DNA of 64,000 nt. It comes from Martensiomyces pterosporus. Taxonomy: Eukaryota > Kickxellomycota > Kickxellomycetes > Kickxellales > Kickxellaceae. This document shows, in pieces, positions 54,923 to 64,000 of the stretch. The stretch spans positions 62,001-126,000 of the forward strand of contig MU603958.1 in the NCBI GenBank assembly GCA_025201845.1, read 5' to 3'. The notes under the pieces are model-generated. The model was not told the origin of the DNA. It did not search any database and saw only the letters and a list, made by a program, of their open reading frames with translations. The translations under genes were made by a program, and so were the position numbers. Within the stretch, counting starts at the first letter, position 1; each line of letters begins with the position of its first letter.

Positions 54923-56882
54923 TCAGAGCCCGTTCTTGGTGGCCTCGATCAGCTCCTCGGCCACAGCAGCCGACATCTTCTCGAGATCGCTGGCAGCCGC
55001 AGCGCGGTCGTTGCTCTGGTTCCTGACCTCCAGGTAGTACTTGAGCTTGGGCTCTGTGCCCGACGTGCGCATTGTGAGACGGCCGCCATTGCGGGTCTCG
55101 AGGGTGATCATGTGCGAGCCCGCGGACACGGGGAATGCTGGGAGGAACTGGTCCTGAGCCACAGTCAGCGCGCCCTCCTGCTTGTCGACATCCCTCATCT
55201 CGAACCCAACAGTCAGATCGCGGATGTAGCTGACGGGGAACCCGCCGATGGTACGCGGGTACCGGAGGACGTCGCCCTGGCTCGGGCGCACAAACTCGGT
55301 GCGCTCAACAGGCACGGCGTCCTGCTGGTTTTCGGGGTTGCCAAACCGGATGCGCGAGAAGATCCTGTCGGTTTTGGCCGGGTCATGGCAGAGGAAGTAC
55401 GAGTTGCCGGAGACAAAGTACCCGTACTTGGCATAGAGCGACTCCAGGTAGTCGTTGACGCGCTTGCCCTCGGCACGCAGGCGGGCGGCAAGCTGCAGGA
55501 ACACGCCCAGCGCGGTGACGCCGTCCTTGTCGAGCACCTGGTCGTGGATCATGTATCCGATGGCCTCCTCATAGCCAAACCCAACAAAGTAGCCCTGCTT
55601 CTGCATGGTTGCCAGCTCGTTTGCCATCCACTTGAAGCCAGTCAGGGTGTCGGCATAGTGGAACCCTTCCTTCCTGGCCATGGCCTCGAGCATGCGCGAC
55701 GACACGGTGCTGTTGACCATCGCCACCTTGCTATCCGAGATGCCATCGCGCCTTGACATCTCCAGGACGGCAGCCGCGAAGATCGAGCCCAGCTGGTCGC
55801 CGGTGAACGCATGCCACGAGCCATCGGCCTGCTTCTCAGCGGCCGCAAACCGGTCGGCATCCGGGTCGTTGGCGACCACAATGTCAATGCCCTCCCTGTC
55901 GGCCAGATCCTTGGCCATGTCCAGGGCGCCCTTCTCCTCGGGGTTGGGGAACGAGACTGTGGGGAACTCGGGATCCGGGCTGATCTGCTCAGGGACCGGA
56001 ACGTAGGGCGGGAGCTCGAAGGTCTCCAGAATGCGCTTTGCGAAGGGCGCACCAACGCCATGCATTGGCGTGTACACGTACCTGAGGTCCGTCTTCCTGT
56101 TGGCCTCGGGGCTGTGCACCAGATGCTTGGCGGCCTCAAAGTACGCGTCCATCATGCGCTCGGTGACGTCCTCCACCTTCGAGTTATTGTCGACGCTCTC
56201 AATGTCCCAGTTTCTTGGCACGCTGTGCTCCTGGATGCTCTGGGCAATCCCCACGTCCAGCGGCGGCTTGATCTGCGCGCCATTCTCCCAGTATACCTTG
56301 TACCCGTTGTCGTCCTTGGGGTTGTGCGACGCCGTGATCATGACGCCGCACGAGGCACCCAGCTTTTTGACGGCAAAGGGCACCTGCGGAGTGAGGCCGA
56401 TTTCCGGGTAGAAGTACACCTTGAACCCGCGGTCCAAGAACGCCCGAGCAGTGAGGCGCGCAAACGCATCCGAGTTGTGGCGGTGGTCGTGCCCGACCAC
56501 CACGCCGCGGGCGGCGGCGCTGGGCACCTCGCGCTCGACGTACGCTGCCAGGCCCTGCGACGCAGTGATCACTGTCAGCCGGTTGAGCCGCGAATAGCCG
56601 GCCTCCATGCGAGCACGCAGACCGGCGGTGCCAAACTCGATCGGCCGGCGCAGGAGCTCCTCAAGAGCCTCCTCGTCGTTTGCTGCAGCGAGGGCCTCGA
56701 TCTGGGCACGGGTCTTTGGGTCCTACAGTGATGCATGCATGCAGTGCGGTTTGGAATTAGCTTGGGGTTGAATTTCGGCGCACCCTTAGGGGGGTTTTTT
56801 TTGCTGTCAGTAATTTGCTTGCCTTGTCCTCAGAAAGCCAGCGCTCAACAAGAGCAGAAATTGGTGCGTTCGTGGCTGACAT
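54923..56882 (-). CDS. PGM2-type phosphopentomutase/phosphoglucomutase (two exons, GC-AG intron)
   Basis: Exon 1 is 56823-56882 (20 codons, MSATNAPISALVERWLSEDK) and exon 2 is 54923-56722, joined in phase 0 across a 100-nt intron with a GC donor (AAG|GCAAGC) and AG acceptor (CACTGTAG|GAC). The total is 619 residues, like human PGM2 (612). Exon 2 starts DPKTRAQIEALAAAN and carries IEFGTAGLR. The active-site phosphoserine is in MITASHNPKDDNGYKVYW (Ser about 152). The metal loop is NDPDADRFA, the sugar-recognition loop GFGYEEAIGYM (PGM2-type GYEEAIG), and the phosphate-binding loop RTSGTEPKLKYYLE. Members interconvert ribose-1-P and ribose-5-P (and deoxyribose or glucose phosphates), linking nucleoside salvage to the pentose phosphate pathway. 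Yeast Prm15/Pgm3 is the counterpart. Confidence 0.94.
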
Positions 56883-57179
56883 GGCGGGCAGCAGTGATTC
56901 TTCGTTCGCGTAAATAGAGAAAGCGTGTGTGTGTGGGGGAAAATCGTAGGAAGCGTGGTTGTACTCTGTCCAGAAGGGAGAAAGAGAGAGGGAGAGACTA
57001 GAGGCAGGCCGCTTGCTCCTAAAAGCCCTTCCTGTGCACCACAGCAAATCAGTGTTTGTGGCCCGCGCAAAAAATTGCGCTCATCCGTCGATTCCACATG
57101 CATCGAGCCACAGGGCCTTTCGTTCAGTGGTCGATCCCGCGCACACGTGCACGCGACACGCTTCGCGGCCCGTCGATCG

Positions 57180-58517
57180 CTAGAGCTGGGACTGGCGCAG
57201 AGCTTGGTCAAAGTCAGCCATGATGTCGTCGACGCGCTCCAGCCCCACAGACACCCTTATCATGTCGGGACTCACGCCGCTGGCCAGCTGCTGCGCGGGC
57301 GTCAGCTGCTTGTGCGTAGTGGTTGCTGGGTGAAGCGCCAGCGTCTTTGCGTCGCCGACGTTCGCCAGCGGCGAAGTGAGCACTAGGGCATCCATCAGCT
57401 TTGCGCCCGCCTCTGGTCCGCCCTTGACGCCAAAGCTCAGGACGCCACCAAAGGAGTCGCCCAGGTAGCGCTTCGCCGACTCGTGGTATGGGTGTGACTC
57501 CAGCCCTGGGTACGACACCCAGGCAACCTCGCCCCTGGTCTCCAGCCACCGGGCCAGAGCGATCGCGCTCTTGTTGTGCCTCTCGGCGCGCAGCGGGAGG
57601 GTTTCCAGCCCCTGGAGGAACATCCACGCAGCGAACGGCGTGGCGCAAGGGCCAAAGTCCCGCATGCTCTCGCTTCTCAGTCTCAGCATGAACGCGTGGT
57701 TCTTGCCCTCGCTGCCCGACACGCCTCCATGCTGCCGCTGGGCCATGTCCCAGGCACTCAGCCCGTTGAACGACGCGCTCGGCCGAGTGAAGCACGGAAA
57801 CTTTCCGTTATTCCAGCTGAACGTGCCGCCATCCACAACCACGCCGCCAATCGTCGTGCCGTGGCCCTGGATCCACTTGGTGGCTGAATGCGTGACAATA
57901 TCAGCTCCGTGCTCCAGCGGCCTGACAATGTACCCGCCCATCCCAAACGTGTTGTCGACGATCAGCGGCACGCCCCACTTGTGGGCCAAGTCCGCAACCT
58001 TCCGCAAGTCAGGCACATTGAATCTCGGATTGCCGATGGTCTCAACAAACACAGCCCTGGTCCTCTCGTCCATCAGCCTCTCCAGCACCTCGGCAGAGTC
58101 CCCATCCGCCATCCGCACATCGATGCCCACCGACGGCATCGCGTGCTTGTACTGCACAACAGTGCCGCCGTGTATGTAGCTTGTGCTGACAACATTATCG
58201 CCAGGCAGACACAGCGTGGCCAGCACCAGGAAGTTCGCAGCCGTTCCGGACGATGTCGCCAGCGCGCCGACCCCTCCCTCAAGCGCTGCCATGCGGCGCT
58301 CAAACACCTCGTTGGTGGGGTTGCCGACGCGGGAGTAAACATACCCGTCCTCCTCAAACGAAAAGAGCTTCGCGCACTGCTCCGAGCTCTCAAACACGTA
58401 GCTGGTCGTCTGGTACAGAGGCACTGCGCGCGACCTAGTCGTCGGGTCAGGCGTCTGCCCAGCATGCAGTGCAAGAGTGTCGAAGTGGTATTTGCGTGGT
58501 TCCTGGGAGGGAGGCAT
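57180..58517 (-). CDS. MET17: O-acetylhomoserine sulfhydrylase (Met17/Met25)
   Basis: The 445-residue protein starts MPPSQEPRKYHFDTLALHAG at the ATG at 58515-58517. It is a fold-type I PLP enzyme of the Cys/Met metabolism family. YSRVGNPTNEVFERRMAALE and ALATSSGTAAN are the substrate and PLP-phosphate segments. VDNTFGMGGY carries the pyridine-N Asp, and THSATKWIQGHG carries the PLP lysine (Lys214). The GHGTTIGGVVVDGG insert is characteristic of the O-acetylhomoserine type rather than cystathionine gamma-synthase. It converts O-acetylhomoserine plus sulfide to homocysteine. Length matches yeast Met17 (444). A CATAAATAG TATA-like box is at 58579-58587. It lies beside PGM2 by chance, as far as I can tell. 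Confidence 0.95.
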   Translation of the reverse strand: MPPSQEPRKYHFDTLALHAGQTPDPTTRSRAVPLYQTTSYVFESSEQCAKLFSFEEDGYVYSRVGNPTNEVFERRMAALEGGVGALATSSGTAANFLVLATLCLPGDNVVSTSYIHGGTVVQYKHAMPSVGIDVRMADGDSAEVLERLMDERTRAVFVETIGNPRFNVPDLRKVADLAHKWGVPLIVDNTFGMGGYIVRPLEHGADIVTHSATKWIQGHGTTIGGVVVDGGTFSWNNGKFPCFTRPSASFNGLSAWDMAQRQHGGVSGSEGKNHAFMLRLRSESMRDFGPCATPFAAWMFLQGLETLPLRAERHNKSAIALARWLETRGEVAWVSYPGLESHPYHESAKRYLGDSFGGVLSFGVKGGPEAGAKLMDALVLTSPLANVGDAKTLALHPATTTHKQLTPAQQLASGVSPDMIRVSVGLERVDDIMADFDQALRQSQL

Positions 58518-58895
58518 TCTCGGAAGTGGTTGCAGAGCGGAAAAGATGCCTGCTCAGCGAGCTGTGGAAGCGCACGCCCTATTTATGGCGCTGCTGCCGC
58601 CGCCACCCCCTGGCATATCCCTCCTTCCCTCCTCCCTGAGGCTCCAGCTGCGTGCAGCGCAGTGGCTACCGCTTGACAGCAATGGCAGTAGCGAGGGGCG
58701 TGTGTGCAAGCGCAGTGTTTGGCAAGCCGCGCATGTGCGACTATTGCCACTGCCTCCGCGCACACGCTGCCCCTGGTGCCAGCCCTCAAACATCCAGTTG
58801 CCAACTCCACTAGCTCAAATTGCAATTAGCGCTGACCAAAAGAAGCGAAGCGATAGGAAAAGCAGACAAAGAAACGAAACCCCCCCTCCAACATG
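58518..58895. other. Intergenic region with Met17 promoter
   Basis: These 378 bp hold CATAAATAG on the minus strand at 58579-58587, about 65 bp before the Met17 ATG. No CACGTG Met-pathway element is seen. The right side is the 3' flank of the midasin gene. Confidence 0.45.
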
Positions 58896-61800
58896 CTACT
58901 CGTTGCCAACAAGACTGAAGTACTGACGCAGAGTCTCCGCAAGCACCGCCGGCAGACCATTGATGTTTCTCAGAACGACATAGTACTTGAACGGGAAGGT
59001 GTCCAGGTACCTCTCGACCTTCATCTCCATCCTGCCGCTGGGGCCCTTGACAAACGACACATGCTGCGTGTTCATAATGGAGTCCTTCTCGGGGTCCACA
59101 GACTCGTCGCTGGTGGCAATGGCCGAGCGATCAAGCACAATAAACACAGTCATGATGCGCTGCTCCATGGCAGCACGCACCTGGCGCAGCAAGCGGGGGT
59201 GGTCCTGGCACACACCGTCAGAGATGACCAGCTGCAGGCGCCACAGATCGGCCGATCCCGAGGAGGCAGCCGCCACAGCAGCATCAAACAGCCGGAGCGA
59301 CGCATCCATGAGCTGAACGACGTCCGTCTTGTCGTCGCAGAACGTGAACCGGCTCAGCACCCGTGCACCGGCCTCGCTGTCGAACGGGTTGTCAAACGGA
59401 TGCAGCAGGCTGACCTGCTCGCCAAACGACACCACAGACAGCTGCCCCACTTCGAGCTGGTTCAGCGCCGTAGTGACCAGCGCCAGGGTCTCGTAAGCAA
59501 GCTCAACAGCATGCGGAGACTGGGCCATCGACTTGGAGTTGTCCAGCGCAACCATGACCTGGTACTCGCGGCGCGCAGGCTTGGTGCGGCGCAGCCAGAT
59601 CTTGTCCTTGCGGAACTCGGACGCGATGTACGGAATGATGCGCTTCATGTTGAGGCGCTTGCCCGTGCGGTAGTCTCCCTTCAGCTGCGTCGCCTGCGTG
59701 GGCGTCAGAATCAGCCGCAGCTGCTCGGTGAGCATCAGCGAGAGGTCGTGGGTCAGTCTTGTGTACGACTGCCATAGCTGCATGGCCTGCTCGGCGTCCT
59801 GGTTGTTGGCGCGCCACTCGGCGGTTGCCTCCTCAAGCTCGTCACGCAGCCTGTCCACATCGACCGCCGGCTCGTCCTTCTCATCGTCCTCGCTGCGAGC
59901 CCTTTCATCCCGGTCCTCGGCGTCGTCAAGAGTCTCGGCATCCTGCTCGGCCGCCATCGACTGCTTCATCTGCGCAGCATCGGCCGAGTGGTCGTTGGCG
60001 GGCTCGGACGGGGGCTGCTGGAGCTGGGCGTTGGCAAGCGAGGGCTTGGCTGGCGCATTTGGCGCTGACTTGTCCTTCTCGTTGTCATTGTCATCCTGCA
60101 TTTCTGCGTCATCATCAGCCTGCTCCTGCTGGCTGTCCTCCTCGTCAATGTCCATCGGCTGCTGCTCCATCTTGTCCTCGTCGTCGGCGTCAGCCAGCGC
60201 AACCTTGTCAAACTCCTCGTCCTGCTTGACGTGCTCAAAGTCCGAGCTCTCAGGCGCTGCCTTCTCGCCCCTCTCCTCATCGGCCGATGGGTCCCTGTTC
60301 TGCTCAGCCTCCTCAGCCCCCTCATCCTGCGCTTCCTCCTCGTCCTCCTCACGCATGACAATGTTAAGGCGACGCTCCCACTTCTCGATGACGTCGGCCA
60401 GCGTGCGCTCAGGCTGCAGGTTGCGTTTCTGCTCCTGCTCCTGGCTTCCGTCCTGGTCTTGGGCGTCGGGCTGCTGCATAAACGACTCCTGCTGCGCGGC
60501 GCTCTGGCTTGACTCCTGCTGGTTGTTGCTCTTTGACGAGTCAGAGGGCTTCGACAGCGCGTTCTCGGACTCGGCAGTAGTGTTGGGGTCGGCATCGTCG
60601 TTGCCATCGAGGTTCATAGCCGAGTCAATGCCGTCGGTGGGCTTGTTGGCTCCGCTCTCCTCCATTTCCTCATCCTGCGCATCGTCCGCCAGCGGGTTCT
60701 CCTGGCCCTCGTCATCGTCCGTGGCCTCATCCTCGCCCTCGTTTTCACCCGCATCTTCTTCCTCGTCGCTGCCATCGCCGTCCTTGGTAGCAACGTTGTC
60801 ATCGCCCTCAGCTCCGTCGTCCTCATCGCCGACGTCCTCGTCATCGTCAGCAACCTCGTCGGCGCCATTGCCTTCGGCACCATCGTCCTTGTTGTCGTTG
60901 TCCGCCTCCTCAGCGTCGTCCTCGTTCATCTCCGACGGGTGCTGCTCAATGGGCTCGTCCTCGGGGAGGTCGTCGTTCATGTCCGCATCCAGACCATCGT
61001 CCTCCTCGCTCTCGTCGCCCTCGTCGTCCATCTCCAGGTCATCGGGCATCTCAAGCTGCTCGCCCAAGTCGTCAACCTCGGCCATGCGGTCGAGAGTATC
61101 GTTGTTGACGCGGTCATCCATCTCGTCCTCCTCTTCGCCCTCTTCGCCCTCGTCACCTTCCTCGTCGCCGCTAGCATCAGAAAGCTCCTGCTCGCGGCCA
61201 TCGTCCTCATCCTGGCCATCCTCAGCCTGCTCGCCGGACTTGTCAGGGTCGTTGTTCTCGTCATCGCTCGACCCCTCCTCATCGTTGTCATCGCCAGCGA
61301 CAATGTCTGTGTCGTCCTTCTTCTGCTTTGCCTTGCTGTCGACCTTGTTGTTATCCTCGCCCTTTCCCTCCTCCTTCTCGTCCTTGTCCTCTTCCTCGTC
61401 ATCCCAGAGCTTCTCATCAAGGGCCGTAGGATCGGTGAGGTCGACATCACCCAGCTGCTCATCCATCTCCTGGTCCTCTTCCTCGTCGTCGTCCTTGTCG
61501 CTATCCTCATCGTCGGTCTCCAGGTCGGCATCGCCCAACTTGCCCTCAAAGTCGTTCTCCATCTCAATGGCATCCTCATTCGTGTCGGGCTCATTCGTGT
61601 CGTCGGGCTCCTCCCCCTGCACGCCCTCGACCTGGTCCTCGCCCTCGATCTCGTCAGAGACGTTCTGTGCGCCCGCAGTCGATCCTTCGCCCATGCCCGT
61701 GCCCGACTGCATCGACTCGTCGGTCTCCTCGGAGTCATAGATGTCGTTAGAGCCCAGGCCGTGGACGATGACCGAGGTGAGAACCGTGCTGGTAGTCAGC

Positions 61801-64000
61801 GCAAACTGCATCGCGGTCTTGTGGAAGTCGGCGTACATAGCCAGGACATGCTGCACGATGAGCGAGTACTGGCTGATCCACGGCCGGATGAACCTGCTGA
61901 TCACCGCACGGCATTCCACCGCGCTGTCCGACGAGCTGGAGGCAACCCAGGCATTTGCCAGCTTGGCGAGCTGCTGGCTGAGCTCGACCATCTTTGGCAC
62001 ATGGAGGGACTGCGCAAGCTGCTGCATCAGCTCCATGCGATGCACGAGCTCCTTGGGCCCCAGCCCCCACATGTTGGTCTCCGTGCCGTAGCTGGCGAAC
62101 TGCCTCTCGGCCTTGCTCATTGCCTGCCACACATTCATCACTGCTGTGGCCCACTGGCCAGCAAGCGCTGCGATGTCAGACGGGATGCCCTCGCTGCGAA
62201 CAGCTTCCTTGGCACTGCCGCTTGCTGGGGAAGCAAGCAGCGCGGCGATGCAGGCAGTGGATTGGAGTATTGGCTGTGTCCACGGCTCAAGAAGCGCGGG
62301 GTCCAGCTTCATTGCCTGGATGGTCTCCAGCGCACTACGCACAGACTGGGTTGCCGCGCGAGCTGCCTTCTTCGCACTGCTGACCTGCTCAAGGGCTGCC
62401 AGGTAGCTCGAAACGTCTCTCTCAGCCAGCCCCACGAGCTGGGGGGCTTCCACTGCCGCACGCGAAACCGAAAGCATGGCAGCTGCCTCGTTAACTTCGC
62501 CACAGACGCTCGAGATGCTGGCAGCTGCCTGGTCGACAACCGCCGAATCCGAACCCCATCCGCCAGCATCAGAGATAGCACGCACACCGACAGCACACTG
62601 AGTCAGCAAAGAAGACAGCTCATCGACGGCCTGCTTCAGATCGCCAACAGACACGCCATCCTCCTCCTCCTCCTCCTCTGACGACGGCTCGGCACTCCAC
62701 AAAAGCACTGACTGCATCCACTCCACAGCCGAGGCCAAAAGCGCAGCCGCGCTCCTGCGGTCGCGCACGACATTGTGGTTCAGGCTCTCCATCAGCCCGG
62801 TGATATGCTGGATCTGCTGTGCGTTGACCTCCTCGCTGTGGTCCTCATACGTGGCCGTGCGCAGCTGCGTCAGCTGCGACGTGAACTTGAAGAACGCCGC
62901 ATTAGCCAGCTGCCAATGCCTCTGAGCGCGGGGCGCCTCAGTGTGAACGGCATCCTGGCTGGTAGATGCAACAGCAGCCACAGCCTCCTGCCAAGCGGAT
63001 ATGTCCATGGGCATTTGCTTAAGCACCGCCGACTGCCCAGTCAGCGCGCTCCCCTTGGATGCCGCCTTGCCCTGCTCAGCGCTATCATCAGCGACAGGAC
63101 GGAAGTGCCGCTTAAGGCCGATTTCCTGCAACCCCTTGAGGATCTCCTTAAGACGCGTGCGGCGCAGGTTGCGCTGCTCGCCCCAGAACTGCTTGATCTT
63201 GCGCTGTCTCTCCTCGTCGTCCTCGATGTACTCGTCCTCCTCCTCCTCCTCCTGCGCCTTCTGCTTCTTCGACTTGATGATCAGCTTCTTGGAAGACGGC
63301 TTGGGCGCAGATGATGAGGCTGGCTTGGGCCTCTTGACCAGGTGCCTGGGCGTCTCGACGTTCTGGAAATGGTTGATGTCGCTGACAATCTGCAGCGCAA
63401 AATCCTCGATTGGGTCCGACGCCTTGTCGCCAGCAGCGGTCTCGCCGCTGTGTCTGCTGAAGGCAGACGACCTCTGCATCATCCTATGGAGCTGCTGAAG
63501 AGTCACAGGGCTGGCCTCCAGGATCCTCGCCATGCTCGCTGGAGCCAGCTTTGCCAAAGCAGCAGCCAAGCCGTCGTCAACCTCCAGACCAAGTGCAGAC
63601 CACGGCAGCGAGGCGCTGGTCACAACGCTGCCCAGGGACTTTGGCGGGGCCACGTCAAGCCCGGCATCGCTCAGCGGCAGGGGCACAATCTGGACCTGCG
63701 GCACTCTTGCAGCAGCAATGCCCGAGGTCTGGTAGATCTGGATGATCTGGAAAATCGGCTGGCTCAGCGCCTCGCGCCACTGCCTCACGCACTTCGCCAA
63801 GTGTTTGTGCGTGCGCTGGGCGCTTTCCTTCAAGGCGGCCGGGTTGACATCCTTCCACGTCGAGATCTTGACATACTGTGCCAAGTCCTTCTTCACGGCC
63901 TGCTTAGCGCGCGACAGATGCTCAGCAATGCAGGGGGCGTATTGCAGATAGTAGTCAATGGCGTTGGCCAGCGGTGCATAGACAGAGTCGGATCGCTTGA
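58896..64000 (-). CDS. MDN1: Midasin (Rea1/MDN1), C-terminal part; 5' end beyond window
   Basis: The frame is open from the right edge to the stop at 58896, giving about 1700 residues of the C-terminus. From the edge inward there is a helical linker domain (KAKKQKAQEEEEEDEYIE and neighbours near 63250), then a long Asp/Glu-rich tract of about 550 residues (about 61750-60100), then a VWA/MIDAS domain. The metal site is VALDNSKSMAQS near 59545, a DxSxS motif, and the protein ends LRQYFSLVGNE. This order defines midasin, the giant AAA+ ATPase (nearly 5000 residues in yeast) that uses its MIDAS to pull Ytm1 and Rsa4 from pre-60S particles in nucleolus and nucleoplasm. The six AAA modules lie outside the window. 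The acidic tract creates long open frames on the opposite strand. Confidence 0.95.
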   Translation of the reverse strand, partial: KRSDSVYAPLANAIDYYLQYAPCIAEHLSRAKQAVKKDLAQYVKISTWKDVNPAALKESAQRTHKHLAKCVRQWREALSQPIFQIIQIYQTSGIAAARVPQVQIVPLPLSDAGLDVAPPKSLGSVVTSASLPWSALGLEVDDGLAAALAKLAPASMARILEASPVTLQQLHRMMQRSSAFSRHSGETAAGDKASDPIEDFALQIVSDINHFQNVETPRHLVKRPKPASSSAPKPSSKKLIIKSKKQKAQEEEEEDEYIEDDEERQRKIKQFWGEQRNLRRTRLKEILKGLQEIGLKRHFRPVADDSAEQGKAASKGSALTGQSAVLKQMPMDISAWQEAVAAVASTSQDAVHTEAPRAQRHWQLANAAFFKFTSQLTQLRTATYEDHSEEVNAQQIQHITGLMESLNHNVVRDRRSAAALLASAVEWMQSVLLWSAEPSSEEEEEEDGVSVGDLKQAVDELSSLLTQCAVGVRAISDAGGWGSDSAVVDQAAASISSVCGEVNEAAAMLSVSRAAVEAPQLVGLAERDVSSYLAALEQVSSAKKAARAATQSVRSALETIQAMKLDPALLEPWTQPILQSTACIAALLASPASGSAKEAVRSEGIPSDIAALAGQWATAVMNVWQAMSKAERQFASYGTETNMWGLGPKELVHRMELMQQLAQSLHVPKMVELSQQLAKLANAWVASSSSDSAVECRAVISRFIRPWISQYSLIVQHVLAMYADFHKTAMQFALTTSTVLTSVIVHGLGSNDIYDSEETDESMQSGTGMGEGSTAGAQNVSDEIEGEDQVEGVQGEEPDDTNEPDTNEDAIEMENDFEGKLGDADLETDDEDSDKDDDEEEDQEMDEQLGDVDLTDPTALDEKLWDDEEEDKDEKEEGKGEDNNKVDSKAKQKKDDTDIVAGDDNDEEGSSDDENNDPDKSGEQAEDGQDEDDGREQELSDASGDEEGDEGEEGEEEDEMDDRVNNDTLDRMAEVDDLGEQLEMPDDLEMDDEGDESEEDDGLDADMNDDLPEDEPIEQHPSEMNEDDAEEADNDNKDDGAEGNGADEVADDDEDVGDEDDGAEGDDNVATKDGDGSDEEEDAGENEGEDEATDDDEGQENPLADDAQDEEMEESGANKPTDGIDSAMNLDGNDDADPNTTAESENALSKPSDSSKSNNQQESSQSAAQQESFMQQPDAQDQDGSQEQEQKRNLQPERTLADVIEKWERRLNIVMREEDEEEAQDEGAEEAEQNRDPSADEERGEKAAPESSDFEHVKQDEEFDKVALADADDEDKMEQQPMDIDEEDSQQEQADDDAEMQDDNDNEKDKSAPNAPAKPSLANAQLQQPPSEPANDHSADAAQMKQSMAAEQDAETLDDAEDRDERARSEDDEKDEPAVDVDRLRDELEEATAEWRANNQDAEQAMQLWQSYTRLTHDLSLMLTEQLRLILTPTQATQLKGDYRTGKRLNMKRIIPYIASEFRKDKIWLRRTKPARREYQVMVALDNSKSMAQSPHAVELAYETLALVTTALNQLEVGQLSVVSFGEQVSLLHPFDNPFDSEAGARVLSRFTFCDDKTDVVQLMDASLRLFDAAVAAASSGSADLWRLQLVISDGVCQDHPRLLRQVRAAMEQRIMTVFIVLDRSAIATSDESVDPEKDSIMNTQHVSFVKGPSGRMEMKVERYLDTFPFKYYVVLRNINGLPAVLAETLRQYFSLVGNE

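Noticed and set aside
59698..61740. 680-codon Ser-rich + strand open frame
   Set aside because: It is the reverse complement of the Asp/Glu-rich tract of midasin (GAC/GAG read backwards give Ser/Leu). The midasin reading is supported by the MIDAS domain in the same frame.

Overview
This 64 kb window looks like nuclear DNA of an early-diverging filamentous fungus, most likely Zoopagomycota, Kickxellales (Coemansia-like). The reasons are the compact gene spacing, GC-rich coding sequence, mostly single-exon genes with rare short introns, TATA boxes 70-150 bp before start codons, and the gene set: an HRI-type eIF2alpha kinase, a KDM4-type JmjC protein with PHD and extended PHD fingers, tandem secreted trypsins, and a RING/WD40 protein like RFWD3. 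The genus is inferred, not proved. Two runs of N (10542-10891 and 42297-42416) mark assembly gaps.

Layout, left to right. 0-7 kb: the 5' portion of an Mdm1/SNX13-type tether (PXA-RGS-PX) running off the left edge, a small coiled-coil protein, a membrane RING-H2 protein with a pentapeptide repeat, and a 43-residue C2HC zinc-finger microprotein. 7.8-17.5 kb: an ABCC (MRP-type) transporter broken by a gap whose two sides carry nearly the same 206 bp, a large secreted protein of unknown function, and an NmrA-like reductase. 18-30 kb: a Far11/STRIP subunit of STRIPAK, a probably mitochondrial Myb/SANT protein, a KDM4-type demethylase, mitochondrial 3-hydroxyisobutyryl-CoA hydrolase (two exons), and an UNC93-like transporter. 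30.6-45 kb: HRI-like kinase, two trypsins, a WrbA-type quinone reductase, an MFS drug/H+ antiporter, a degraded repeat-rich interval with a broken gag-like reading frame, a 67-residue secreted peptide and a cytochrome P450. 45.7-54.7 kb: RFWD3-like ligase and CCDC25 (convergent), a second UNC93-like transporter, a second C2HC microprotein, a gene-poor 1.6 kb stretch, and KISH (TMEM167) with an intron directly after its ATG. 54.9-64 kb: PGM2-type phosphopentomutase with a GC-AG intron, O-acetylhomoserine sulfhydrylase, and the C-terminal part of midasin (Rea1/MDN1) running off the right edge.

There is no operon or single pathway. Housekeeping genes (midasin for 60S ribosome export, KISH for the secretory pathway, Met17 for sulfur, PGM2 for pentose phosphate, HIBCH for valine breakdown) are mixed with environment-facing accessory genes (trypsins, P450, MFS, ABCC, UNC93-like pair, small secreted peptide, large secreted protein). 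The least explained items are the two zinc-finger microproteins, the 826-residue secreted protein with an internal hydrophobic segment, and the repeat interval at 39.4-42.7 kb.
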